Of a DNA stretch of 64,000 nucleotides, positions 36,220 to 44,647 are shown piece by piece (position 1 is the stretch's first letter; every line of letters begins with the position of its first letter). Made by a program: the position numbers and the translations under genes. The notes beneath the pieces are model-generated. The model did no database searches and was not told the DNA's origin. It was given only the letters and a program-made list of their open reading frames with translations. The stretch comes from Paenibacillus sp. HGH0039 (GTDB lineage Bacteria > Bacillota > Bacilli > Paenibacillales > NBRC-103111), in assembly GCF_000411255.1 (NCBI RefSeq), contig NZ_KE150412.1:196197-260196 (forward strand), written 5' to 3'.

Positions 36220-36873
36220 TTAGCGCAGCCTTAAGATGGAAACGGACGACTCCGCCACCTGATTCAAAGCCTTCTCCCATTGTTCCTTCTTTTCCGTCTC
36301 CGGCATGCCGTTTGCCATCCATTCCTGCCGGGCCTGATCCAAGTAATTCATCCCTTGCGACACGGCTCCCCAGAATTGTCTCGCCATAAGATCGGAATTA
36401 CCCGGCCGAATCGTGCCTTCTCCAATCCCTTTTTCAATGGCCTGAGTCATTTCTTGCAAAAAGCTTTTCACCCACGAAAACGGAGAGAATTCCTCGGGCG
36501 TATACAAATGATGCACATCCAAACTAATCCGCATGTAAAAACGCGGGATCACGGGATCAACCCTGACCCGTTCGCAGACGACCCGGGCATAACTCTCGAA
36601 CAGGTCTGATACGGACCCCTTTTGCTCAAAATAAGTTTTCGTAAAGTGTTTGGATTCTTCCATCATGGTTTCGTAAAGCTCGCGGAACAATGCTTTCTTG
36701 TTTTTGAAATAATAATAAACGAGACCGTGAGCAAGCCCCGCCCGATCCGCTATATCCCCCATTTCGGCCGCCGCATAGCCTTTCTCGACATAGACTTGAA
36801 TAGCCGCCTGCAGCACTTCTTGTTTGCGCTGATTCCGGATCGCTTCGTTTTGTTCTTTGGTACGTGGAGACAT
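36220..36873 (-). CDS. TetR/AcrR family regulator
   Basis: A 217-aa protein starting at MSPRTKEQNEAIRNQRK (ATG 36873); upstream codons up to 36969 lack a ribosome site. The helix-turn-helix covers about residues 15-60 (MGDIADRAGLAHGLVYYYFKNKKALF). It lies just upstream of the oxidoreductase gene on the same strand and probably controls it. The ligand domain is unassigned. Confidence 0.85.
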   Translation of the reverse strand: MSPRTKEQNEAIRNQRKQEVLQAAIQVYVEKGYAAAEMGDIADRAGLAHGLVYYYFKNKKALFRELYETMMEESKHFTKTYFEQKGSVSDLFESYARVVCERVRVDPVIPRFYMRISLDVHHLYTPEEFSPFSWVKSFLQEMTQAIEKGIGEGTIRPGNSDLMARQFWGAVSQGMNYLDQARQEWMANGMPETEKKEQWEKALNQVAESSVSILRLR

Positions 36874-36962
36874 GGCCGCTTCACCTTTAGTTCCGTCTTT
36901 AAAATCCATGCCATTATAGAAAAAATAAAACGGTGTTGTCAACCGGCGTCCGCCTCGACAAG

Positions 36963-37005
36963 CATACACCCGACTACCGCCAGGCTCTCGGTTATCAGGT
37001 GTATG
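36963..37005. repeat. Long imperfect hairpin upstream of the TetR gene
   Basis: Arms of 17 bp (CATACACCCGACTACCG and CGGTTATCAGGTGTATG) pair with three mismatches around a 9-base loop. There is no T-tract on either strand. It lies between the TetR start and a decayed reading frame. Confidence 0.5.
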
Positions 37006-37030
37006 GCCCTCTCTTCCGGATGTGCGGCGG

Positions 37031-37224
37031 TTATTTCTCGGAAAGCAGACTTTCCGATATGAATTTCAGCTTCGCTTCAAGCGATACCGGGTCATTGAAC
37101 GTGTCGCCCTTCGGATTCGCTGCCGCATAATCATGTACCCGCTTCAAGCACTTGCTAATGTTGTCACGCCTAAACCGGCTTCAGCAGCCTGCTTTGTGAA
37201 GGTAAGCTTATCATTTGCATGCAT
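37031..37224 (-). pseudogene. Decayed reading frame of unknown family
   Basis: The minus strand reads MHANDKLTFTKQAAEAGLG then a stop. A different frame continues with KCLKRVHDYAAANPKGD and DPVSLEAKLKFISESLLSEK before a TAA at 37031. The coherent, non-repetitive, charged-amphipathic sequence suggests one former protein C-terminus interrupted by a frameshift. I do not recognise the family, and there is no ribosome site. Confidence 0.35.
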
Positions 37225-37282
37225 GTTGTAAGATGAAATTGTATTCCATAAAATGGTTAACGGGAAGGGAGTTTACACCTAA

Positions 37283-37828
37283 ATGCCTACAACCCAAGCA
37301 TTAAGCGATTTCTTGAAAGAACAGCCGCAAAACAAGATTGGGGCCGTCGCCGCCTTTATTGAATCTCATGTTCGCGAAAACTGGCAGGAGATTCTGGTTA
37401 AAGAGAACGACCGGCTGCTGAAAGCTTACGCGGAAGCGGGAGATCCGGCTTACGGAACGTACTTGAACCTGCTTTTCCTGCCGGTACACCGTCAGCTAAG
37501 TGAAGCCGGACTGCGGCCGGAACCCCGCCTGCCGGGTAATTTTGATATTTCACGCGAATGGGGACGGAATCCGGACCAAAGCGATCAGGAGCGCTGGATG
37601 TGGAGTACGCTTCATCCAATCGAGGGTCCGCCTGTCGGAACGATTGTCACCATTACTTACCATGACCATACCCGGTTTCGTATTCCCCGCCGGCCGGGAA
37701 TTATCGCGCTTACCGAGACGAGTCAGCAAGACATCGTAGAAGCCTTGTCCCGCTTGTCCTCCGATTTCAAACAAGCGCTCGAATTCAGCGTCGAGTATGA
37801 GAATTATTTGCGCAGCCTGGAGCAGTAA
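37283..37828 (+). CDS. Conserved-type hypothetical protein
   Basis: A 181-aa soluble protein with ATG after GGGAG (11 bp away). I do not recognise a family. The N-terminal half is helical (ALSDFLKEQPQNKIGAVAAFIESHVRENW); the C-terminal half contains TIVTITYHDHTRFRIPRRPGI, a probable beta region, and ends in a helix (FKQALEFSVEYENYL). No signal peptide or membrane segment. It stands alone on the plus strand between minus-strand genes, with a terminator 50 bp downstream. Balanced composition and a good ribosome site argue it is a real gene. Confidence 0.65.
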   Translation: MPTTQALSDFLKEQPQNKIGAVAAFIESHVRENWQEILVKENDRLLKAYAEAGDPAYGTYLNLLFLPVHRQLSEAGLRPEPRLPGNFDISREWGRNPDQSDQERWMWSTLHPIEGPPVGTIVTITYHDHTRFRIPRRPGIIALTETSQQDIVEALSRLSSDFKQALEFSVEYENYLRSLEQ

Positions 37829-37874
37829 ACAAGGCTGACGGGCGTCACAGATTCAGCTATTCGCATTCAGTGCG

Positions 37875-37906
37875 GCAAAAAACCGTACCGGATATCCGGT
37901 ACGGTT
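37875..37906. terminator. Bidirectional terminator with perfect 26-bp palindrome
   Basis: Positions 37881-37906 are a perfect palindrome (arm AACCGTACCGGAT). On the minus strand it is followed by T6, ending the YdeI-type transcript; on the plus strand the T-tract is weaker. The rest of 37907-38087 shows nothing. Confidence 0.8.
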
Positions 37907-38087
37907 TGGGTTGGTTTGTTTCTCACTCCGGAAGATTGGGGGCTCTTCATACAGGTCGGCTGCGTCAGCAAGGCAGCTGCGGACCGCCTGCCCTTTCCGT
38001 TCCGTCCGGCTTCTTTCGCCGGTTCTTATTTATAACAGCCATTAAGCGGTTTTCGATATAAGCCGCAAATATACGGCTCACGCCCGA

Positions 38088-38672
38088 TCAGGGATAAATT
38101 TTTTCGCCCCGCTCAAGCATTTCGATAAACTGTAAAATGCGTTTTTCCCGGGTTTCCTGCTTTTTAACATTCTGGATTCTAAAATGGATCGCAAACTTGT
38201 TTTGCTTGTTTAACGTGTCGTAAAACGCTTTAGCCTGCGCATTAAGCTCCAGCCTGGCGGCAAAATCTTCCGGCGCGGCGCCGCTGCTTTGCGGTTCGTA
38301 GGCCTTGTCCCACTGACCGCTGCGTTTGGCGTCTTCAATCGCCTTGAAGCCCCCCGGCTTCATTCTCGCGTCCGCGATAAGCTGCTCCGCTTTGTCTTTA
38401 TTCACCTTGGACCAGATGCTTCCGGCCCCGCGCGGCGTAAACCGCTGAAGCCACGATTGGTCGTCGAATGTTTTCTTCTGGCTGTCGATCCATCCGTAAC
38501 AGAGCGCGCTTTCGAGGGCTTCCTGATAAGAAACCGTCACAAGGCGGGTATTTTTTTTCGCGATTTGTAAAAGGACTCCGGGCGACGCTTCATGATTGCT
38601 TTCGAGCCAAATCTCAAACGCTTCTTGATTCTCAAAACAAAGAACCGGCAGCTCGGGGGCTTTCTTGCTCAT
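38088..38672 (-). CDS. YdeI/OmpD-associated family protein
   Basis: A 194-aa protein with GGGAGG upstream of the ATG. Family landmarks are VSYQEALESALCYGWIDS (residues about 46-63), WLQRFTPRGAGSIWSKVNK, and the C-terminal QNVKKQETREKRI...MLERGEKIYP. Members are small cytosolic proteins linked in some bacteria to bacteriocin or peptide stress; the molecular function is uncertain. Single gene with its own terminator. Confidence 0.8.
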   Translation of the reverse strand: MSKKAPELPVLCFENQEAFEIWLESNHEASPGVLLQIAKKNTRLVTVSYQEALESALCYGWIDSQKKTFDDQSWLQRFTPRGAGSIWSKVNKDKAEQLIADARMKPGGFKAIEDAKRSGQWDKAYEPQSSGAAPEDFAARLELNAQAKAFYDTLNKQNKFAIHFRIQNVKKQETREKRILQFIEMLERGEKIYP

Positions 38673-38742
38673 GGGTTCCGCTTCCTCCCTGTCCTGGATA
38701 GTTATGCAAGATAGTTCAACTATACGTCAAGAGAAGGTTTGA

Positions 38743-38940
38743 TTCAATGCGGGTCAGGCTTCCTTCACCCCGCCCCATCTTTTGGCCGCAGGCAAGGGTA
38801 CGCCCAAGCCCGGGCAGGTCCGCTATGACGAGATTGATCCGCCGATCGAATCCGATACCGCGATCATTACGCTTGAGCACCAGTTTGTATCCCAAGCGGC
38901 CCGCAACTTCAAAAAGCTGCTGATCGACTCCCTACACTAA
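38743..38940 (+). pseudogene. Remnant of a LysR-like regulator C-terminus
   Basis: An open frame without a start codon encodes about 65 residues including GKGTPKPGQVRYDEIDPPIE, DTAIITLEHQFVSQAARNF and KKLLIDSLH before TAA. The ending looks like the effector-domain C-terminus of LysR-type regulators, though this is a judgement by eye. No DNA-binding half is present upstream, so the gene has been truncated. The remaining parts of 38673-39042 hold nothing else. Confidence 0.4.
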
Positions 38941-39042
38941 TTTCTGCATGTCAGTTGCTCGGCCGAGGAATTCTTGTAGTCATGCGACACTAAAAACCCA
39001 GCTCGCTGGCAGCCGCGTGCGGGGTAAAGGGTGATGGACGGC

Positions 39043-39648
39043 TTATTCAGCCCTCCGCGGCTGAACGTCGTGATCCAGCACCACACTGTGTGACGGAGAC
39101 TCCAGCGGCTTGAAAAGGTAGCTGCCGCGTCCTTTTTCCAACGAATCATTCATCCCTCCGACAGCGGCAACCGTACCGGCCGAAAGGATGATCGTCATCA
39201 AAACAAGCCGGACCATGCCCTGCAAACTATCCCGGCTGCCGGGAACTAAGCGCTGCGCCCAGAAGCCTACGGCAGCTCCTAACGTATTAATCACGATGTC
39301 GTTGATATCGAAAGCGCCTAAGCGGGTGAGCATTTGCAACATTTCTAGAAACGTGATCGACGCCAGGAAGCACACCATAAACGGGACGAATTTGCAGCGG
39401 AACAAGAGCGGAATGAGCAGCCCGAAAGGAACAAAAGCGGCAAAGTTGCCGAATTCGAAAAACCAGCTTTGAAAGTCTCTGCCCATCGGAAAATGAAGGG
39501 GAATTCCATGCGGAGTCAGATTGCAGCGCATGCCCCGGTCCGCAAGATGCGAACTGCGATTAAATCCGATATATAAGAAATAGAAAATCAATCCGGTGTA
39601 TAAGCCTAACAAGAGAAGAGTCATTTTACGCAGCTTACCTTGATACAT
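39043..39648 (-). CDS. VanZ-family membrane protein
   Basis: A 201-aa membrane protein. About four to five hydrophobic segments are visible (residues 9-28, 66-84, 88-108, 118-133, 147-165), with the VanZ-type motif FGNFAAFVPFGLLIPLLF and DINDIVINTLGAAVGFW. VanZ-like proteins are associated with low-level glycopeptide tolerance and envelope maintenance, but most are uncharacterised. Start ATG 39648 has a weakly spaced AAGGA; an alternative is the ATG at 39624. It stands alone. Confidence 0.75.
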   Translation of the reverse strand: MYQGKLRKMTLLLLGLYTGLIFYFLYIGFNRSSHLADRGMRCNLTPHGIPLHFPMGRDFQSWFFEFGNFAAFVPFGLLIPLLFRCKFVPFMVCFLASITFLEMLQMLTRLGAFDINDIVINTLGAAVGFWAQRLVPGSRDSLQGMVRLVLMTIILSAGTVAAVGGMNDSLEKGRGSYLFKPLESPSHSVVLDHDVQPRRAE

Positions 39649-39830
39649 GGGTGAGTATAATCCTTTCTTGTCTGCAAATTAGCGGCCGCACATGCAGTTC
39701 TTCGATTATGAATCGGTCTATAAGAGACGTTTGTTTGCATTATACAACGGAGGGCGGCATTCATTCCGAAACGAAAAATAAAGCCTTTATTAAGGAATTG
39801 TTACTTTCCTCTATACAATCGTTTAGAAAA

Positions 39831-39864
39831 GAAAAAAACCGTTCAGTTTCTGAACGGCTTTTTA
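39831..39864. terminator. Bidirectional intrinsic terminator
   Basis: CCGTTCAG (39839-39846) and CTGAACGG (39850-39857) around a TTT loop, with A-runs to the left and T5 to the right; it ends the phosphatase transcript on the minus strand. Confidence 0.85.
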
Positions 39865-39926
39865 AGAAGTCCTCTCGCTTTGCGAGTGCGTTTTTTCAAG
39901 AATCATTTTCCGGTGCAAAAAGTTGT

Positions 39927-40607
39927 TTAGTCGACGGAATAGACGTTCCGGGCCGGCAGCTCGAGGCAGTGCAGCACCCCTCCGTATACGGCTCCGCCGT
40001 CGATTCCGATGATGTTGTTGTCGCCGAAATAAACATCCCGCTTGCCGTGAAGGGTTTCCGTTATTGTGTGCCCGAACACGACCGTTTTCTCGCCCCGGTA
40101 GCCCTTGTGAAACTCGTCGCGGATCCACATCAGCACATAAGCATCCGTCTCTGCAAGCGAGGTCGAAGGATGCACCCCGGCATGAACAAAAATGGTATCT
40201 TCGGTTTCATAATAGGTTTGAAGGCCGTCCAAAAAGGAAAGGTGTTCCTCCAGCAGAGGCGTAAGCTCCATTGTTTCGGGAGCAGGAGCTTCCGAAACGG
40301 CCCCCGCATGTTCATAGCTGGTTAATGTTGCACGTGCCCCATTCCGGAACCAGCGTTCGATGAATACAGGGTCCCGTTCGAACGATTTGACCATCATATG
40401 ATCGTGGTTCCCTTTGAGGACGATCGCGCCTTCCCGGTGAAGCTGCATCACCTTCTCCACCACTCTTCTGGAATCGGGCCCCTTATCCACATAATCGCCG
40501 AGTAAAATCAACTGATCCCGAAGGGGATTGTAGCTCACCTTTTCCAGCAGCCTTGTAAATTTGTCTATCTCCCCATGTATGTCACTGACGACCAGCGTTC
40601 GTTTCAT
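39927..40607 (-). CDS. PPP-family metallophosphatase (serine/threonine phosphatase type)
   Basis: A 226-aa calcineurin-like phosphatase with the full set of metal motifs: DIHGE (residues 9-13), GDYVDKGPDS (about 37-46), GNHDHMM (about 66-72), then VHAGVHP and GHTI. The short bacterial PPP type acts on phosphoproteins or dinucleotide polyphosphates; the substrate is not apparent. AAGGAAC precedes the ATG. Single gene with a strong terminator. Confidence 0.85.
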   Translation of the reverse strand: MKRTLVVSDIHGEIDKFTRLLEKVSYNPLRDQLILLGDYVDKGPDSRRVVEKVMQLHREGAIVLKGNHDHMMVKSFERDPVFIERWFRNGARATLTSYEHAGAVSEAPAPETMELTPLLEEHLSFLDGLQTYYETEDTIFVHAGVHPSTSLAETDAYVLMWIRDEFHKGYRGEKTVVFGHTITETLHGKRDVYFGDNNIIGIDGGAVYGGVLHCLELPARNVYSVD

Positions 40608-40808
40608 AACGTTCCTTCTTTCGTGTGTATAGATGACAGACGGATGAAAAATGATTCCACGAAATAGTTAATGAGATTAAATATATTAAATAGTTAACAT
40701 CATTAATTAATATCCGTACTTACGCTGTACGACTAAGTCCTTCCATCCATCCTCTCCACATGCCGGACAGGATAAGGAAGGTCCCGACATCTGACCGGAC
40801 TGCTCCGC

Positions 40809-41909
40809 TTACGCGGATAACGCCGCTTCCAACTTCTCCTTGAGCAGGCGGAATGCTTCCCGGATCTTGTCTTTGGGCACATTCTCGTACCGGTCGCCCA
40901 CACTGATCTCGGTGTAGCAGGTTCCTTCTTCACGTTCATGCAGCCAAGAAGCCAATCCTACCCCCGTGGCCTCGGCTACTGCGATGAGGATCGGAAGAAT
41001 TGCCGTCTCCGGCAGCTTAAAATGGATATGGAACATGTTGGACACCGGAACCGCGGGTTTTGTATAAACGCCCTCGCAGTCATTGAAGAAAGCGGCGAGT
41101 TCCTTCGCTTCCTCGAAGTACTGTGCCATTCTGCCGATTCGCCGGTCGAAATAATAATCCGACGTGATTATGTACGGGTAAAGACTAATCAGATCGCCGC
41201 CGTGGCGTCTTTTCCACACTTTGGACCGCTCCGTAAAATCACGGCCGCCCGCCAGTACGGCACCTGCAATTCCGCCGATTCCTTTGTAAAAGGACACGTA
41301 CACGCTGTCAAACAGCGCACCTATCTCAGCGGCCGATTTTCCGTAGTAAGGCGTAATTTCGAACAATCTCGCCCCGTCCAAATGAAGCTTAATGCCTCTT
41401 TCGCGGCAGGAAGCCGAAATGGCCTCCAGCTCTTCGAATGCCGGCAGTTGGCCGCCGATTTCCCGCTGCGGCAGCTCCAGAAGCAGACAGGAAATTTCCC
41501 CGTCTAACTGCTTCACATCCTCAAGCGTAATCAGCCGGTCCTTGTCGGCAAGCAAAACCGGCTCTATGCGGTGCAGCTCCTTCAAGCCGTCTTCCTCGTG
41601 TATTTCCAGGTGACAGAGCGGATGATACGCGACCCGCCTGCTTCCTTTTTCATCGCACCAGATTCTTAGCGCAATTTGCTGCGCCATCGTTCCGCTCGGG
41701 AAAAACACGGCCGTTTCCTTGCCCAGATAGGCGGCTATTTTGCTTTGAAACCCCTCAATCAGCGTCCCCGTTCCGTAAACGTCACTTTCCAGCGTTTCCT
41801 CAATCTCGTCAAAGGCTTGCTTCAAGATTCCGATATCCCGGGGCCCGTTGCCGCCCAGCGGATAAGGCGCCCGTTTAAAGGCCTCTTTTAAAGATTCTTT
41901 ATCGTTCAA
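40809..41909 (-). CDS. Threonine-aldolase-family PLP lyase
   Basis: A 366-aa fold-type I PLP enzyme with TTG start. Features are FFPSGTMAQQIALRIW, HLDGARLFEI (the Asp that pairs with the pyridine) and the Schiff-base Lys in VYVSFYKGIGGIAGAVLAG. This is the beta-eliminating lyase/low-specificity threonine aldolase group, which cleaves 3-hydroxy amino acids to glycine and an aldehyde. It seems to be a single gene; the 200 bp downstream (40608-40808) show no terminator that I trust. Confidence 0.82.
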   Translation of the reverse strand: MNDKESLKEAFKRAPYPLGGNGPRDIGILKQAFDEIEETLESDVYGTGTLIEGFQSKIAAYLGKETAVFFPSGTMAQQIALRIWCDEKGSRRVAYHPLCHLEIHEEDGLKELHRIEPVLLADKDRLITLEDVKQLDGEISCLLLELPQREIGGQLPAFEELEAISASCRERGIKLHLDGARLFEITPYYGKSAAEIGALFDSVYVSFYKGIGGIAGAVLAGGRDFTERSKVWKRRHGGDLISLYPYIITSDYYFDRRIGRMAQYFEEAKELAAFFNDCEGVYTKPAVPVSNMFHIHFKLPETAILPILIAVAEATGVGLASWLHEREEGTCYTEISVGDRYENVPKDKIREAFRLLKEKLEAALSA

Positions 41910-42127
41910 CCAGCATCCCCCCTACGGTAAAGTCTTATCTCTTAGCATACTAAATCCCGCCCGTCAAAGATATTGATTTTTGCAGGAGCAAACGACGTTT
42001 TTCATATAGATTAGCCCCGCGTCCTTTTTTCGTTCATGGGCAATAGGGTTGGATAGAGAAGAAGGAAGTTCCTAATCAAGAACGAATACTACTGTTTCGC
42101 ATAAAAAAATTTAAGGTGGTCGTTGAA

Positions 42128-42628
42128 ATGGGAATGTCTGATTATTATAAAAATCTGCGAGAAAAAGCGGGCAGTGAATTGATCTTCATGCCAAGCGTTG
42201 CGGGAATTATTCGTAATGAGTCGGGAAAAATCTTATTGCAAAACAAAGGAAACGGTGAGAAATGGAGTCTGCCGGCAGGAGCCATTGAACTTGGGGAGAC
42301 GCCTGCCGAAGCGATAGTTCGCGAAGTGCGCGAAGAAACGGGACTGTATGTTTTCCCGAGCAAGTTGATAGGCGTATTCGGCGGAAAGGAATATCGCTAT
42401 CAATATCCGAACGGCCATAAAGTGGAATATAACGTTTTTATGTTTGATTGCGTCGTTCAATCCGGCACCTTGAATCCCTTAGACAGCGAAACAGCCGAAC
42501 TTCGTTATTTCAGCCCGGAACAGATGCCTGAACTGGCCTTGCCATACCCTAAGCATTTGTTTTCGCAAAAAGAAAATAACGAAGTTTATTTTCAGTGGGA
42601 GGATGATTATTTGAAAAATCTTATGTAA
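42128..42628 (+). CDS. NUDIX hydrolase
   Basis: A 166-aa protein starting at MGMSDYYKNLREKAG (ATG 42128, AAGGTGG 8 bp upstream; an in-frame GTG at 42116 overlaps that site). The Nudix box is complete: GAIELGETPAEAIVREVREE followed by TG (G-x5-E-x7-REVREETG). The N-terminal SDYYKNLREKAG leader is typical of a Bacillus subgroup. It hydrolyses nucleoside-diphosphate-linked compounds; substrate unknown. Confidence 0.88.
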   Translation: MGMSDYYKNLREKAGSELIFMPSVAGIIRNESGKILLQNKGNGEKWSLPAGAIELGETPAEAIVREVREETGLYVFPSKLIGVFGGKEYRYQYPNGHKVEYNVFMFDCVVQSGTLNPLDSETAELRYFSPEQMPELALPYPKHLFSQKENNEVYFQWEDDYLKNLM

Positions 42629-42709
42629 CGAAGCTGTAAGCCAAGTTGTTTTTCTAAGCGATATCGAATACTATTAGAGTCAATCACGCAGGAAAGGAGG
42701 CAAAAAGCG

Positions 42710-42883
42710 ATGGAAACGATTTTCGTTCCGGTAAAAAATAAAATCAAAAAATCCGGAGATCAGGCTGCAACGGGATCCGTCTGCCTTTTTTCGTGCAATG
42801 TTAAAACGAAATTTCATAGTTACAACCGCCGGATGCTTTTTGCCTCGCGTAATGGAATCTGCAAAGTGAATGGACGTTTCTGA
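42710..42883 (+). CDS. Possible small protein with strong ribosome site
   Basis: A 57-codon frame starting METIFVPVKNKIKK, preceded by AAAGGAGGC at good spacing. It is basic and has three cysteines; no family is recognised. A terminator-like hairpin follows at 42908-42947. Only the ribosome site supports it, so it may be spurious or part of the leader of the downstream MFS gene. Confidence 0.35.
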   Translation: METIFVPVKNKIKKSGDQAATGSVCLFSCNVKTKFHSYNRRMLFASRNGICKVNGRF

Positions 42884-42907
42884 TTAACCAGCAGATTTTA
42901 ATTTAAC

Positions 42908-42947
42908 ACGCAACGACTTGGCGCCGGTTTGTTGAGGCGTCTTTTTT
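42908..42947 (+). terminator. Terminator-like hairpin before the MFS leader
   Basis: ACGC-AAC (42908-42914) can pair with GTT (42931-42933) and GCGT (42937-42940) with a small bulge, and the stem is followed by CTTTTTT. It lies 55 bp upstream of the leader peptide and could end the small upstream frame or attenuate the MFS transcript. Confidence 0.45.
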
Positions 42948-42995
42948 GCGTACTTTTTTGCCCTTGTTCTTCTGCCTGAAGGGAGGTGACTGTTC

Positions 42996-43067
42996 GTGAT
43001 AAATAAAACATGGGAACCCCCTCCTAAGATTGAACCCACTTTAATTTTAGGAGGTAAACACAAATGA
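42996..43067 (+). CDS. Leader peptide of the MFS gene
   Basis: A 23-codon frame with GTG start, preceded by GGGAGGTGA (strong ribosome site). It begins MINKTWEPPPKIEP and contains three consecutive prolines, a known ribosome-slowing sequence. Its TGA overlaps the MFS start codon (ATGA, 43064-43067), and its last codons run through the MFS ribosome site. This is the arrangement of a regulatory leader peptide in translational attenuation of resistance genes. Confidence 0.7.
   Translation: MINKTWEPPPKIEPTLILGGKHK
43020..43054 (+). promoter_or_regulatory. Hairpin sequestering the MFS ribosome-binding site
   Basis: CCTCCTAA (43020-43027) is perfectly complementary to TTAGGAGG (43047-43054), the MFS ribosome site; pairing can extend 3 bp inward. 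The same CCTCC can alternatively pair with the leader's own GGAGG (42982-42986). A ribosome paused in the leader would open the MFS site. Confidence 0.75.
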
Positions 43068-44500
43068 ACGTTCAAGCCAATTCTAAAAGAACCCGGCAGC
43101 TTTCCCTGCTGCTTGTACTTGTCTTTTCCTTATTCGTGGCCTGTATGACAGCCGATATGGTCAATCCGGTTCTGCCTCTCATCCGCAAAGATTTCGGAGC
43201 TTCCGATGCTCAGGCAGGCTGGGTAGTCACCGGGGTTCTGCTCGTGATCGCCATCGGTGTCCCGTTCTACGGCCGAATTTCGGACTTTTTCAGTTTACGG
43301 AGGCTTTATCCGCTTGCTCTCCTGATATTTGCAGCCGGAAGCCTCGTCTGCGCAGCCGCTCCTACCCTTCTGGTTTTGGTACTGGGCCGTATGCTGCAAG
43401 GGGCGGGCTCCGCGGCCATTCCGGTCCTTTCCGTCATCACGGTCTCCCAAGTTCTTCCGTCCGGAAGCAGAGGCGCCGCACTCGGCATCCTTGCAGGCAG
43501 CATTGGTATCGGAACGGCAGTCGGGCCGATCTTCGGCGGTCTTGTCGGTCAACTGTTCGGCTGGCCCGCGCTCTTCTGGATCACTCTAGTGCTGCTGCTG
43601 GCGCTTGTTCCCTGCGCTCTTTATGTGCTCCCGGGCGGACGTCCCGGAACCGAAACCGCAAAAGAGCGCCGTTTCGATCTGCTTGGCGGGATCGTATTCG
43701 GCCTGGCGGCGGGTTTATTCCTTTTCGGCGTCACCCAGGGACAGGCGGAAGGATTCCGGTCGTTATCCTCCTGGGGCAGTCTGGCAGGCGCTAGTCTTAT
43801 GACAGCCGCCTTCATCTGGCGAATTTTCACGGCGGAGCACCCCTTCCTTCCACCTGCCTTGTTAGCAAACAAAGGCTATATGGCGGCAGTCTTGGCAGGT
43901 TTCTTCACGATGTTCGCTTACGTCTCGTCGCTCGTCTTCGTGCCGCTTCTGATCGTCGAAGTCAACGGCCTCTCCCCCGGGGCAGCCGGACTTGTCCTGC
44001 TGCCGGGTGCCGCGGCTGTAGCCGTCTTTTCCCCTGCGGCCGGCCGTCTTTCCGACCGGATCGGAGCTAAAATACCCGTCGCCGCCGGACTTTCGGTCAT
44101 GGGCATTTCGCTTTTGTTCATTTCCACTTTTGCAGCGGGGAGTTCTCCTCTGCTGGCTGCGACCGGAATGCTCGGGCTGGGCTTCGGCGTCGCCTTTACG
44201 AATTCGCCGGCGAACAACGCTGCTGCAAGTACGCTCGAAAACGAACAGCTAGGCGCGGGGCTCGGAATCTTCCAGGGGGCCTTATTCCTCGGGGCCGGAA
44301 CAGGCGCTTCCGTTATCGGAGCCTTTCTGGCGGCGCGTAAAGAAGCCGCGCAAGATCCGCTGAACCCGTTCTATGTTCTGGACGCCGCTCCTTACTCCGA
44401 TGCTTTTCTGGCAATAGCTGCCGCGGTGATCATCGCGCTTGTGTTTTCAGCCGGTCTGCAGAGCGGCAAACAGAAAAATTCGAGTGAAACTTCACGTTAA
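43064..44500 (+). CDS. MFS drug:H+ antiporter, DHA2 (14-TM) type
   Basis: A 478-aa membrane protein with about 14 hydrophobic segments, the DHA2/QacA-Tet(L)-like architecture. Motif A-like YGRISDFFSLRRLYP follows TM2, motif C is GIGTAVGPIFGG in TM5, and MVNPVLPLI sits in TM1 as in related exporters. TAGGAGGT precedes the ATG but is occluded by the leader hairpin, so expression is probably induced by a translation-blocking drug. It may contribute to antibiotic resistance; the substrate is not known. Confidence 0.88.
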   Translation: MNVQANSKRTRQLSLLLVLVFSLFVACMTADMVNPVLPLIRKDFGASDAQAGWVVTGVLLVIAIGVPFYGRISDFFSLRRLYPLALLIFAAGSLVCAAAPTLLVLVLGRMLQGAGSAAIPVLSVITVSQVLPSGSRGAALGILAGSIGIGTAVGPIFGGLVGQLFGWPALFWITLVLLLALVPCALYVLPGGRPGTETAKERRFDLLGGIVFGLAAGLFLFGVTQGQAEGFRSLSSWGSLAGASLMTAAFIWRIFTAEHPFLPPALLANKGYMAAVLAGFFTMFAYVSSLVFVPLLIVEVNGLSPGAAGLVLLPGAAAVAVFSPAAGRLSDRIGAKIPVAAGLSVMGISLLFISTFAAGSSPLLAATGMLGLGFGVAFTNSPANNAAASTLENEQLGAGLGIFQGALFLGAGTGASVIGAFLAARKEAAQDPLNPFYVLDAAPYSDAFLAIAAAVIIALVFSAGLQSGKQKNSSETSR

Positions 44501-44540
44501 TTAAAGCAGATCTGCATGTTTCCATTATCTTCCATGCAAA

Positions 44541-44600
44541 AAAAAGCACCGGGACATTCGGGCCAAACGAAAACGGCTCGCTTCCCGGTGCTTTTCTTTC
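44541..44600. terminator. Bidirectional terminator between MFS and ABC-F genes
   Basis: AAAGCACCGGGA (44544-44555) pairs with TCCCGGTGCTTT (44583-44594), flanked by A-runs and T-runs on the two sides; it serves both convergent genes. Confidence 0.85.
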
Positions 44601-44647
44601 CTGCAAAAACTGGTTACGATGGGACGCGTATAACCTTCCTCATCCAA

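Noticed and set aside
39651-40325. 224-codon plus-strand frame
   Set aside because: It crosses a terminator and runs antisense to the PPP phosphatase; no family resemblance.
42884-43075. 63-codon minus-strand frame opposite the MFS leader
   Set aside because: Shadow of the leader peptide and hairpin; no ribosome site in that direction.
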